Shown in pieces: positions 1 to 5,301 of a stretch of 8,278 bases of DNA. Under the pieces are notes generated by a model that searched no databases, was not told the origin of the DNA, and saw nothing but the letters and a program-made list of their open reading frames with translations. This stretch comes from DAINBT01 sp036732785. GTDB taxonomy: Bacteria > Planctomycetota > Phycisphaerae > Sedimentisphaerales > SM23-30. The translations under genes and the position numbers were made by a program. The number at the start of each line of letters is the position of its first letter. Position 1 is the stretch's first letter. The stretch is from contig CAZICK010000122.1 of NCBI GenBank assembly GCA_964537505.1, positions 1 through 8,278 on the forward strand, given 5' to 3'.

Positions 1-358
1 GATCTTCTTTAATCTTCCTGGCCACATCCCGCACCGCCAACGCCTCGCCGCTGTCTGGGTCCCATTGTTGCAGCCGTCGATGCCGCAGAAAGTCTTCGTA
101 ATCCAGCAGCAACTCTTCCAGACTCGCCCGCGCGACATTGACCAGCCTTAGTTCGGTTTGCGAAGAGGTCGCCGCAGCGCGGGTTCCTTCGGCAATATTC
201 TGTCGGCCCGATCGTGCCGCTTGTACCATCTGATCGACGGTCCGGCTCCGCGGATCAAGAAATCGCTGGCAGAACCATACCGTCGCATCATAAATGATTG
301 TCGCGGCCTGAAACGATCGCAAGTGCCGATATCCGCCACTGGCCCGAAGCCTGCTCAT
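1..358 (-). CDS. four-helix-bundle protein (S23/suffix-domain type), cut by the left edge
   Basis: The reading frame is open from ATG at 358 to the window edge, so 119 codons are visible and the C-terminus is missing. Residues 9-17 (GYRHLRSFQ) and 47-60 (AARSGRQNIAEGTR) match the pattern of small four-helix-bundle proteins of the S23/TIGR02436 kind and the related suffix-domain family. In these, the NIAEG turn joins helices 2 and 3. Residues 64-94 form a third amphipathic helix rich in Leu, Glu and Arg. The start is secure: AAAGGAGG (365-372) lies six bases upstream. Family members occur in 23S rRNA intervening sequences, with diversity-generating retroelements (Avd) and, from memory, within type I restriction-modification loci. 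The hsdM remnant just upstream on the same strand supports that last setting. The biochemical role is unknown; binding of nucleic acid or a protein partner is inference. Confidence 0.82.
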   Translation of the reverse strand, partial: MSRLRASGGYRHLRSFQAATIIYDATVWFCQRFLDPRSRTVDQMVQAARSGRQNIAEGTRAAATSSQTELRLVNVARASLEELLLDYEDFLRHRRLQQWDPDSGEALAVRDVARKIKED

Positions 359-444
359 CACGAACCTCCTTTGGGATCGGACCAGTCAGACTGATCCGAC
401 CGATCTTTTCGCTTGGTCCGATCCGACAAAAATACTTCTCTCAT
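358..444 (-). other. 28-codon overlapping reading frame, doubtful gene
   Basis: This small frame starts at ATG 444-442, which overlaps the TGA of the hsdM remnant as ATGA. It ends at TGA 360-358, which overlaps the ATG of the four-helix-bundle gene as TGATG. The peptide is very hydrophilic and has an Asp/Ser/Arg repeat around residues 14-23 (DRSDQSDWSD), produced by the GGTCCGATC-type repeats in the DNA. No family is recognised. Both junctions are classical translational-coupling geometry, so ribosomes that finish the stub could pass through this frame to the next gene. It could equally be a by-product of repeat DNA and the strong Shine-Dalgarno it contains. No separate ribosome binding site was seen for its own ATG. 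Confidence 0.3.
374..424. repeat. nested inverted and direct repeats (GGATCGGACCA family)
   Basis: An 11-bp perfect inverted repeat pairs 374-384 (GGATCGGACCA) with 414-424 (TGGTCCGATCC). Inside it lies an odd palindrome, CAGTC-A-GACTG, at 383-393. The octamer GATCCGAC occurs twice in direct orientation, at 393-400 and 420-427. The block sits immediately upstream of the four-helix-bundle ribosome binding site. It could form RNA structure in that message or be a REP-like element. Neither role is shown by the sequence. Confidence 0.6.
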
Positions 445-500
445 AGCCCGGCCTCTTTCCAGAGCACATCATCGATGTTCTTAAAGGTATTCTCGAACAT
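441..500 (-). pseudogene. hsdM: hsdM N-terminal remnant (type I R-M methyltransferase), 19 codons then stop
   Basis: From ATG at 500 the frame reads MFENTFKNIDDVLWKEAGL and then TGA at 443-441. The first 18 residues match the conserved start of a large group of type I DNA methyltransferase (HsdM) subunits, whose N-terminal domain opens with FKNIDDVLxKEAG and normally continues with a Cys and an ELDY..EQTSW segment. Nothing resembling that continuation appears in any frame after the break. A functional HsdM is several hundred residues long, so this is a stub. A Shine-Dalgarno (AGAGGAAG on the minus strand, just before the ATG) and a sigma-70-type promoter at 586-614 are intact. A deletion that fused codon 18 to DNA in front of the four-helix-bundle gene is the simplest explanation. 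A genuine short leader peptide is less likely. Confidence 0.7.
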
Positions 501-585
501 TACTTCCTCTATGTAACGGGCCACCGGAGGGAGCTCTACAATAAACTATTTTGCCGCCCAAACCGGGCAGGCTCAACCGACATCC

Positions 586-614
586 AATATACCGGCTGGC
601 AATACCAAATGCAA
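586..614 (-). promoter_or_regulatory. sigma-70-type promoter for the hsdM remnant / four-helix-bundle unit
   Basis: On the minus strand the -35 is TTGCAT (614-609), the spacer is 17 bp and the -10 is TATATT (591-586). Transcription would start near 579, leaving a leader of about 80 nt before the ATG at 500. A short GC hairpin (GCC-T-GCCC / GGGC-GGC, about 553-572) lies in that leader. Good hexamers and exact spacing ahead of a recognisable start make this a credible promoter. Confidence 0.6.
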
Positions 615-720
615 GTGGATATTCAAGAATTTGTTCGAATAGGTTAAATCAGTCAAATGGTGGGCGTTTTGCAATGTTGGAGAAGAAACCCGGCGAATAG
701 AATTCGGGGGCTAAATATAG

Positions 721-890
721 GAGAGATTGCCGCGTCGCTGCGCTCCTCCTAAGAAACTAAAAAAACCGTTTCGATATAATGTTGCCTATAAGTGCTTTGA
801 TAGAAACATGTTACCTTGAATATTACTAGAATTTAGTTTTTTTTGCATACCTTCTGAGAATCAGATGAGGTGCTCGCAATGACGGGGAAG
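721..890. repeat. dispersed-repeat-like sequence split by about 125 bp of AT-rich DNA
   Basis: Positions 722-748 (beginning AGAGATTGCCGCGTCGCTGC and running on through CGCTCCTC) and 873-890 (CTCGCAATGACGGGGAAG) read as the two halves of a sequence often seen dispersed in bacterial intergenic DNA in the form gattgcc..tcgct..gctcctcgcaatgac. Between them is an AT-rich block with A and T runs and no repeat character. Short CTC/CTCC sequence is present at both edges. Recognition of the element is from memory. That the block is an insertion is inference. Confidence 0.4.
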
Positions 891-942
891 ATGGTGGGCG
901 TGGCTGGGGCCGGAACTTGTCAATAAAATATATCGCTGGAAA

Positions 943-1008
943 TTTTCCCCTCCCTCACGGTCAGGGCTTGGTTAGTTTTCCCCTCCCTCGCGGTCGGGGC
1001 TTGGTTGA
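943..1008. repeat. tandem duplication, two 33-bp units
   Basis: Unit 1 (943-975) and unit 2 (976-1008) are adjacent and differ only at two internal A/G positions and in the last two bases. Each unit starts TTTTCCCCTCCCTC and ends near GGGCTTGGTT. On the other strand the units carry GGGAGGGG. Two copies with no spacer between them do not make a CRISPR array. Confidence 0.85.
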
Positions 1009-1064
1009 TTGTTGGCCGAATTATAACCAAAAGTACATTTCCATCCAAGCCCGGTGACGATTGT

Positions 1065-1101
1065 GGGTGGGTGGGTTAGGTTGGTTTGTGGGAATTTGGG
1101 G
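1065..1101 (+). other. possible G-quadruplex in the hisC upstream region
   Basis: G runs occur at 1065-1067, 1069-1071 and 1073-1075, separated by single T loops, then at 1090-1092 and 1098-1101. Three one-base-loop runs plus a fourth run after a 14-base loop fit a relaxed quadruplex pattern on the sense strand of hisC, about 145-180 bases before its start. If the hisC transcript begins upstream, this would lie in its leader. Confidence 0.35.
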
Positions 1102-1245
1102 TAAAAAAAACAGGTGCGTAGGTGGCGGTGATATGGTAAAATCAAGAAAATGCGGATTTCAATGTGCTGGGTGGTGTGTTTGTTTGACGTTTGGAACATG
1201 TGGCCCGGCAGGGTGTGGCCGTATCCATAAAAAAGGTGAAAGATC

Positions 1246-2304
1246 GTGAGTTTTAGTTCTGGTTTTCGTTTTTGTGACAATATAGAACGGATGGAAGGTT
1301 ATACGCCGGGATTCCAGCCGGGGGATGCCGAGGCGATAAAGCTCAATAGCAATGAAAACCCTTATCCGCCTTCGCCAAAGGTTTTTCAGGCTATTGCCAA
1401 TCTCGACGGCCGGGCACTGCGTCGGTATCCGCGTGTGTACTGGGATAAGTTCCGCGAGGTGGCGGCGAAAGTGCATGGTGTGGCGGCTGAAAAGGTGGTT
1501 TGCGGTAACGGGGCTGACGAACTGCTGACTATGTTAGTGCGATGCTGCTGCGATCGCGACAGGGCGCTGGCGTATCCGACGCCGACGTATTCGCTTTATC
1601 CGATACTGGCGGATATCCAGAACTGCCCGGTAGTAGAGGCGCCGTTCGGAGATGATTTTGGGATTCCCGAAAAGCTGCGCGATACCGGGGCGGCTCTTAC
1701 TATTTTGTGTAATCCGAACGCTCCCACGGGTACGTTAGTGGGGGTGGATGATGTGGCAAAACTGGCAGGCGATATTGACGGTGTTTTGGCTATCGATGAG
1801 GCGTACGTCGATTTTGCGAAAGACAACTGCCTGCGACTGCTTAAGGAATTCGACAACATTGTTATCCTGCGCAGCATGAGCAAAGGCTATTCGCTTGCGG
1901 GGATGCGGTTCGGGTATGCGATGGCCTCGCGGCGAATCGTCGAAGCAATGATTAAGGTTAAAGATTCCTATAACGTCAACGTCGCTACCCAGGTGGCGGC
2001 GGTGGCGGCCCTGGAGGACCAGGAATACTTTCGGCAAAACGTCAGAAAAATCATCGACCAGCGGCAGCGATTGATAAGCGATCTGCGAAAGCTCGGGTTT
2101 GAGCCAGGCCCAAGCCAAAGTAATTTCCTGCTGGTAGGGACCGGTACGATGGCTGCTGAGCGGATATACGAGAAACTCATCGAGCACAATATTTATGTGC
2201 GGTATTTCAAAAAAGAAGGCCTGACCGACAAACTGCGAATTACCGTGGGCAGTAGCGAACAAAACGATGCCTTACTGGAGGCGTTGCATGAAATCCTGTC
2301 ATAG
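1246..2304 (+). CDS. hisC: histidinol-phosphate aminotransferase
   Basis: This PLP-dependent class I/II aminotransferase converts imidazole-acetol phosphate and glutamate to histidinol phosphate and 2-oxoglutarate in cytoplasmic histidine biosynthesis. At 352 aa it has the family's usual length. Visible landmarks are NSNENP at 34-39, the GNGADELL loop at 87-94, Tyr110 (AYPTPTYSLYP region), NPNAPTG at 156-162 with Asn156 at the PLP site, IDEAY at 183-187 with Asp184 for the pyridine nitrogen, the PLP lysine Lys213 in RSMSKGYSLAGMRFGY, and Arg331 in the C-terminal LRITVGS segment. The start is GTG 1246, supported by AAGGTGA about six bases upstream. The N-terminal stretch DNIERMEGYTPGFQPGD is typical of HisC. 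The gene leads the his cluster: the hisB Shine-Dalgarno overlaps its stop codon. Confidence 0.96.
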   Translation: MSFSSGFRFCDNIERMEGYTPGFQPGDAEAIKLNSNENPYPPSPKVFQAIANLDGRALRRYPRVYWDKFREVAAKVHGVAAEKVVCGNGADELLTMLVRCCCDRDRALAYPTPTYSLYPILADIQNCPVVEAPFGDDFGIPEKLRDTGAALTILCNPNAPTGTLVGVDDVAKLAGDIDGVLAIDEAYVDFAKDNCLRLLKEFDNIVILRSMSKGYSLAGMRFGYAMASRRIVEAMIKVKDSYNVNVATQVAAVAALEDQEYFRQNVRKIIDQRQRLISDLRKLGFEPGPSQSNFLLVGTGTMAAERIYEKLIEHNIYVRYFKKEGLTDKLRITVGSSEQNDALLEALHEILS

Positions 2305-2316
2305 GAGAAACCGATC

Positions 2317-2907
2317 ATGGCAAAGCGAACCGCTAAAATTGAACGTATGACCAAAGAAACGCAAATCGAGCTGGATTTGAATCTCGACGGCAGCGGTCAA
2401 TATGAGATCGAAACCGGAGCGGGTTTTTTCGATCACATGTTGTGCCACGTAGCCAGGCATGGACTTTTAGATCTGACGATAAAGGCACACGGCGACCTTC
2501 ATGTAGATTCCCATCATACGGTCGAAGATGTCGCTATTTGCCTGGGGCAGGCTATCGAAAAGGCCCTGGGCGACAAGAAAGGCATCGTACGGTTCGGTTC
2601 AGCGATGGTGCCGATGGAAGATAGCCTGGCCCAGGTGGCCATCGATCTTTGCGGCCGAGCTTCGTGCGTCTATAACGTTCGGTATTGCTCCGGTAGAGTA
2701 GGAAATTTCGATGTCGAACTGGTGCGTGAGTTTATGCGGGCACTATCGAATAACGCCCTGATGAATCTGCATATAAATGTACCCTACGGCAATAATAATC
2801 ATCATATTGCCGAGGCCATTTTCAAAGCGATCGGCCGGGCACTGGCCGAAGCGGTTCGGATAGATGACCGCATCAAAGACATACCCAGCACTAAAGGAAT
2901 ACTTTAA
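2317..2907 (+). CDS. hisB: imidazoleglycerol-phosphate dehydratase (monofunctional)
   Basis: This enzyme dehydrates imidazole glycerol phosphate to imidazole-acetol phosphate, the step just before HisC. The protein is 196 aa, the length of stand-alone IGPD. Diagnostic metal-binding motifs are FFDHML at 37-42, DSHHTVEDV at 64-72 and NNHHIAEA at 160-167. The RVGNFDVELVREF segment at 127-139 and the terminal TKGIL complete the family pattern. AGGAGA (2303-2308) overlaps the hisC stop and lies eight bases before the ATG, so hisC and hisB are co-transcribed and probably translationally coupled. Unlike the E. coli fusion, it has no N-terminal HAD histidinol-phosphatase domain, so that activity must come from another gene. 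The HAD gene 46 bases downstream is a natural candidate. Confidence 0.97.
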   Translation: MAKRTAKIERMTKETQIELDLNLDGSGQYEIETGAGFFDHMLCHVARHGLLDLTIKAHGDLHVDSHHTVEDVAICLGQAIEKALGDKKGIVRFGSAMVPMEDSLAQVAIDLCGRASCVYNVRYCSGRVGNFDVELVREFMRALSNNALMNLHINVPYGNNNHHIAEAIFKAIGRALAEAVRIDDRIKDIPSTKGIL

Positions 2908-2953
2908 TCAACAGTAATCCATCGGCTTGTCCGGTGGTCGATGATTAGCTGTC

Positions 2954-3664
2954 ATGGGCGAGTGGCGAGTGAAAAAACTGTCAGGAACAGTAAGAGCGAT
3001 AGTTTTTGATCTGGATGACACACTGTATCCGGAAGTGCAGTATGTACGTAGCGGCTTTCGGGTGGCGGCCCAACGGCTGGCAGGGTCCGATTGCGATGCC
3101 GAGCGGGTTTTCGATCTGCTATGGCAAACATTCGAAAATGGGCCGCGAGATCGGGTTTTCAATACGGTACTGGAACAACTGGGCGAAAGTGACGATCCAC
3201 AGGTTATAGCCGAGTTGGTTGGATTGTATCGTTGCCATCGGCCGAGTTTGCAACTGGAACCGGCTGTGCGGGGGATGCTGGAACAGTTGCACATAAAATA
3301 TAAACTGGGCCTGATCACCGACGGGTTTCTACCGGCTCAAAAACTTAAAGTCGAAACTCTGCAACTGGATGGGATATTCGACCATATCATCTACACGGAA
3401 GAGTTGGGCCGGGAGTTCTGGAAACCGTCGCCAAAGGCGTTCGAGATGATGAGCGAGGCGCTGAACTGTAGCGGGAAAGAATGCGTATATATTGCAGACA
3501 ACCCCGGTAAGGATTTTATTGCTCCCAATCAATTAGGCTGGCAGAGTGTTCAGGTGCAACGGGCTGATCGGATTCATACGGACGTTGTGACCGTAGCGGG
3601 CGGGGGGCCGCGGATTGTTATTGATGATGTGACCAGGCTTAGCGAAGTTTTAGCCGCGAATTGA
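2954..3664 (+). CDS. HAD-superfamily hydrolase (subfamily IA-like phosphatase)
   Basis: The protein is 236 aa with all four HAD motifs. Motif I is FDLDDTLYP, with nucleophile Asp19 and acid/base Asp21. Motif II is Thr122 in LITDG. Motif III is Lys157 in WKPSPKAF. Motif IV is IADNPGKD, with Asp182 and Asp187. About 80 residues between motifs I and II are helical in character and form a C1 cap, placing it in subfamily IA. Such enzymes dephosphorylate small phosphorylated metabolites in the cytoplasm. The substrate cannot be read from sequence. Its position right after a monofunctional hisB makes histidinol-phosphate phosphatase plausible, but this is inference. The ATG at 2954 has no clear Shine-Dalgarno; GTG 2969 is an alternative that would remove five residues. 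No strong terminator separates it from hisB, and none is clear in 3665-3733 after it. Confidence 0.88.
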   Translation: MGEWRVKKLSGTVRAIVFDLDDTLYPEVQYVRSGFRVAAQRLAGSDCDAERVFDLLWQTFENGPRDRVFNTVLEQLGESDDPQVIAELVGLYRCHRPSLQLEPAVRGMLEQLHIKYKLGLITDGFLPAQKLKVETLQLDGIFDHIIYTEELGREFWKPSPKAFEMMSEALNCSGKECVYIADNPGKDFIAPNQLGWQSVQVQRADRIHTDVVTVAGGGPRIVIDDVTRLSEVLAAN

Positions 3665-3733
3665 CCAAACTCGTACACAAAAATAGTTGTCTTCGCCGGG
3701 CTGAAGTTCGTCTCTCATCTATGCTTTGACCGT

Positions 3734-4627
3734 CTATTGGTTTCCCTTGGCGAAGCAGTCTGGGTCATGGGCGAGTTTTTGTCTGGCTTCTTCAGTCATC
3801 GCCGCAAAGGCAGGGTAGTCGGTGGACCAGGCTCGCGAACTCCAGTTGCCCTGAGACATCTTTTCGATCTCGAGTTGTATATCGTCAAAATAACGGCCGT
3901 AGATGTGCAGGGAATCGGTAATGTCCACATATCGTCCGATGAGAACCTCCCGGCCGATGTTCCTGCTGATCCGCCCGGCGATGATCCGTTGCAGGTCGGT
4001 CAGGGCATAAGCGTTCATGAACCATGCCTTGTAGAGATCACGACTGCGCCAGTGGGAGTTCATGTTCAGGACAGGCCTGGCCCGCTCGTCCTCGATAATA
4101 CGGAACCAAAGCCTTTGCAGACAGGGTGGATCGTTGGTTACCGGATCAGCGGTGGGCATCCAGGTGGTGGCCTGGGCCCGGCGGGTATGAAACGTCTCAC
4201 TGCATTTGCGAACAACGTAATCGATCTGATCGAACGGAACGAAAGGTTTGGCCGGGGCGGCGCTGCTTAAATCATCGACAGGGCAGTAAGCGAAAAGCCT
4301 TTCGTGATAAGTGTAGGTCCATTTGCCCCCAGCCGGGTCGATCCAGTGGTCGTGAATGCCGTCGCATACTTCCTGGCGATATGCTTCAAGCTCGGCTGGG
4401 CCGCCGGGGAAATTCTTGTGAATCCTCGGCTGGGCGAAAGGGTCGGCTACGGTGATCACGACGGTAGCATCTCTGCTGGGCGGATCGCTGGGCTTGTCGT
4501 ACTCAGTCCTGACCTCAACGCCCTGATTCCAGACGGCCAGGACGGCTTTTTCCCATGCTTCAGGCAGACAATCAGCTTTTACCGTCAATACCGGGACATT
4601 TCCAGAGCACGTATTTACAGATAACAT
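3734..4627 (-). CDS. thymidylate synthase family protein (divergent)
   Basis: The protein is 297 aa from ATG 4627, chosen because AGGAG (4637-4633) lies five to six bases upstream. An in-frame upstream ATG at 4657 lacks such a site. The C-terminal half aligns by eye with ThyA. Arg149-Arg150 in the TRRAQATTW segment and catalytic Cys169 in DPPCLQ keep the E. coli spacing of 19 residues from the second Arg to Cys. Arg194, Ser195 and Asp197 (WRSRD) and Asn205 match the dUMP-binding RS.D..N block with identical internal spacing. His241 and Tyr243 in DSLHIY match the HLY motif. The expected reaction is methylene-tetrahydrofolate-dependent methylation of dUMP; a related pyrimidine hydroxymethylation is possible. 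The N-terminal 120 residues look unlike E. coli ThyA and closer to bacterial and archaeal divergent forms. The gene is single, convergent with the HAD gene, with its own promoter at 4716-4743. Confidence 0.82.
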   Translation of the reverse strand: MLSVNTCSGNVPVLTVKADCLPEAWEKAVLAVWNQGVEVRTEYDKPSDPPSRDATVVITVADPFAQPRIHKNFPGGPAELEAYRQEVCDGIHDHWIDPAGGKWTYTYHERLFAYCPVDDLSSAAPAKPFVPFDQIDYVVRKCSETFHTRRAQATTWMPTADPVTNDPPCLQRLWFRIIEDERARPVLNMNSHWRSRDLYKAWFMNAYALTDLQRIIAGRISRNIGREVLIGRYVDITDSLHIYGRYFDDIQLEIEKMSQGNWSSRAWSTDYPAFAAMTEEARQKLAHDPDCFAKGNQ

Positions 4628-4715
4628 AAACACTCCTAACGAAAATTTAAGCTTCACAGGACATTAGTACAGACTACCGGAAAATATTCGGCCGACTGTC
4701 GAAAACCAATATCAC

Positions 4716-4743
4716 AGTATAAGATACCCTGTGGTGTTTGCAA
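4716..4743 (-). promoter_or_regulatory. promoter of the thymidylate-synthase-like gene
   Basis: On the minus strand TTGCAA (4743-4738) is separated by 16 bp from TATACT (4721-4716). The predicted start is near 4709, giving a leader of about 80 nt before ATG 4627. No strong hairpin was seen in that leader. Confidence 0.5.
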
Positions 4744-4768
4744 GAAGAAACTGCCTCGATGTCATGGG

Positions 4769-4792
4769 GGGCATAACGACCGCCAGATGCCC
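4769..4792. repeat. inverted repeat between divergent promoters
   Basis: GGGCAT (4769-4774) and ATGCCC (4787-4792) are perfect 6-bp arms around a 12-base centre. They lie between the promoters of the thymidylate-synthase-like gene and the small basic gene. A second, weaker pair, CTTGT/ACAAG, follows at about 4805-4820. The dyad could be a regulator site for either gene or fold in DNA or RNA. It has no U-tract and is not called as a terminator. Confidence 0.35.
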
Positions 4793-4845
4793 GTAAGCAT
4801 GTAACTTGTTTACTGACAAGCAGTTATATTTTAGTGATTACGTAC

Positions 4846-4874
4846 TTGCCCGGTGAACACATATACGGTATAAT
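4846..4874 (+). promoter_or_regulatory. strong sigma-70-type promoter of the small basic gene
   Basis: TTGCCC (4846-4851), a 17-bp spacer and a consensus TATAAT (4869-4874) form one of the best promoters in the window. Transcription should start near 4881, about 60 bases before the ATG at 4943. The palindrome at 4895-4909 falls just inside the transcript. Confidence 0.7.
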
Positions 4875-4894
4875 CGCCGCTGGTAAATAGAGAA

Positions 4895-4909
4895 TGTACA
4901 TAATGTACA
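4895..4909. promoter_or_regulatory. operator-like 15-bp palindrome
   Basis: TGTACAT-A-ATGTACA is a perfect dyad with 7-bp arms and one central base. It lies about 15-30 bases downstream of the predicted start of the small basic gene and before its ribosome binding site. That is the usual place for a repressor operator. No regulator gene is visible in the window. Its function is inferred from symmetry and position only. Confidence 0.45.
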
Positions 4910-4942
4910 ACAGATATTGAAAATATGACTTTGGAGAACTAC

Positions 4943-5023
4943 ATGTCAAAGCCCAGACGCCGTCGTAAAGTTGGCAGTAAAAAGCGCCGTGCTCGTTGGA
5001 AAAGCCGTCATCACAAAACCTAA
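4943..5023 (+). CDS. very small, highly basic protein (26 aa), ribosome-associated candidate
   Basis: The frame ATG 4943 to TAA 5023 encodes 26 residues beginning MSKPRRRRKVGSKKRRARW. Fifteen or so of the 26 are Arg, Lys or His, there are no acidic residues, and Trp19 is the only large aromatic. GGAGA (4933-4937) is spaced five bases from the ATG and a strong promoter lies upstream, so expression is well supported despite the size. The composition resembles tiny basic ribosomal proteins such as Thx, bS22 or bL37, but no residue-by-residue match is claimed. A role binding rRNA, nucleic acid or polyphosphate is inference. It stands alone, divergent from the thymidylate-synthase-like gene. No convincing terminator was seen after it. 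Confidence 0.65.
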   Translation: MSKPRRRRKVGSKKRRARWKSRHHKT

Positions 5024-5301
5024 CCAGACATGGTCCTGAGCCTGGAAATTGGCAATGGCCGGAACCAAATGATAGGTTTGTGTGAGAATGTGTACTTATG
5101 TAAGTATTTTGTGACTATTTCGCGCACAATTTTACTCGTACGAGTCTGGCAATCATTTTAGACATCGCCAGGACGTTGGGAGAATCACTGTGCCGGTTGT
5201 GTGTTGTCCGCCAGCCATCTCCTGTCGGCAGGAACTCGGACAGCTTTTGGACAGTCCGCAAGACGCCGATACCATTTGCTCATCCTGACTGTAATGTGGC
5301 G
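5024..5301. other. intergenic region with palindromes and small hairpins
   Basis: About 278 bases lie between the small basic gene and the aldo/keto reductase 3' end (converging transcripts). There are two perfect dyads: TACTTA-TG-TAAGTA (5093-5106) and ACTCGTACGAGT (5134-5145). Two hairpins follow: TCCTG-tcgg-CAGGA (5220-5233) and CGGAC/GTCCG with a 12-base loop (5237-5258). The hairpins could mark the 3' end of the minus-strand operon but lack a U-tract. The minus-strand frame running from the reductase into this region (5153-5455) is a shadow and not a gene. Confidence 0.5.

Larger units (their letters stand above)
501..1245. other. non-coding region between the hsdM remnant and hisC
   Basis: About 745 bases hold no convincing gene. 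The contents, left to right, are: the minus-strand promoter (586-614); an inverted repeat CGAAT/ATTCG flanked by CCC/GGG (about 689-710); two halves of a dispersed-repeat-like sequence (721-748 and 873-890) around an AT-rich block with runs of A and T; a 33-bp tandem duplication (943-1008); TTGGTT/AACCAA arms at 1001-1006 and 1025-1030; and a G/T-rich tract with a possible G-quadruplex (1065-1101). No clear hisC promoter was found. TAAAAT at 1137-1142 could be a -10 but lacks a good -35. There is no run of His codons suggesting a histidine attenuator. A 62-codon plus-strand frame at 1061-1249 is Gly/Trp/Cys-rich low-complexity translation of the G/T tract and is not called. Confidence 0.6.

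Noticed and set aside
943..1008. Possible CRISPR
   Set aside because: There are only two directly abutting 33-bp units with no spacers and no cas genes nearby.
1735..2262. 175-codon minus-strand frame inside hisC
   Set aside because: It is a shadow of hisC, whose catalytic motifs span the same bases on the plus strand.
2908..2953. Possible terminator between hisB and the HAD gene
   Set aside because: Only a 5-bp CATCG/CGATG stem with a long loop and no U-tract is present, so read-through into the HAD gene is more likely.
3665..3733. Possible bidirectional terminator between the HAD and thymidylate-synthase-like genes
   Set aside because: Only a 4-bp CTTC/GAAG stem was found and there is no T-run beside it.
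3737..4270. 177-codon plus-strand frame
   Set aside because: It is antisense to the thymidylate-synthase-like gene, which has conserved catalytic residues with ThyA spacing.
4628..4657. Upstream ATG for the thymidylate-synthase-like gene adding ten residues
   Set aside because: The strong AGGAG lies inside this extension at the proper distance from ATG 4627, so the shorter start is preferred.
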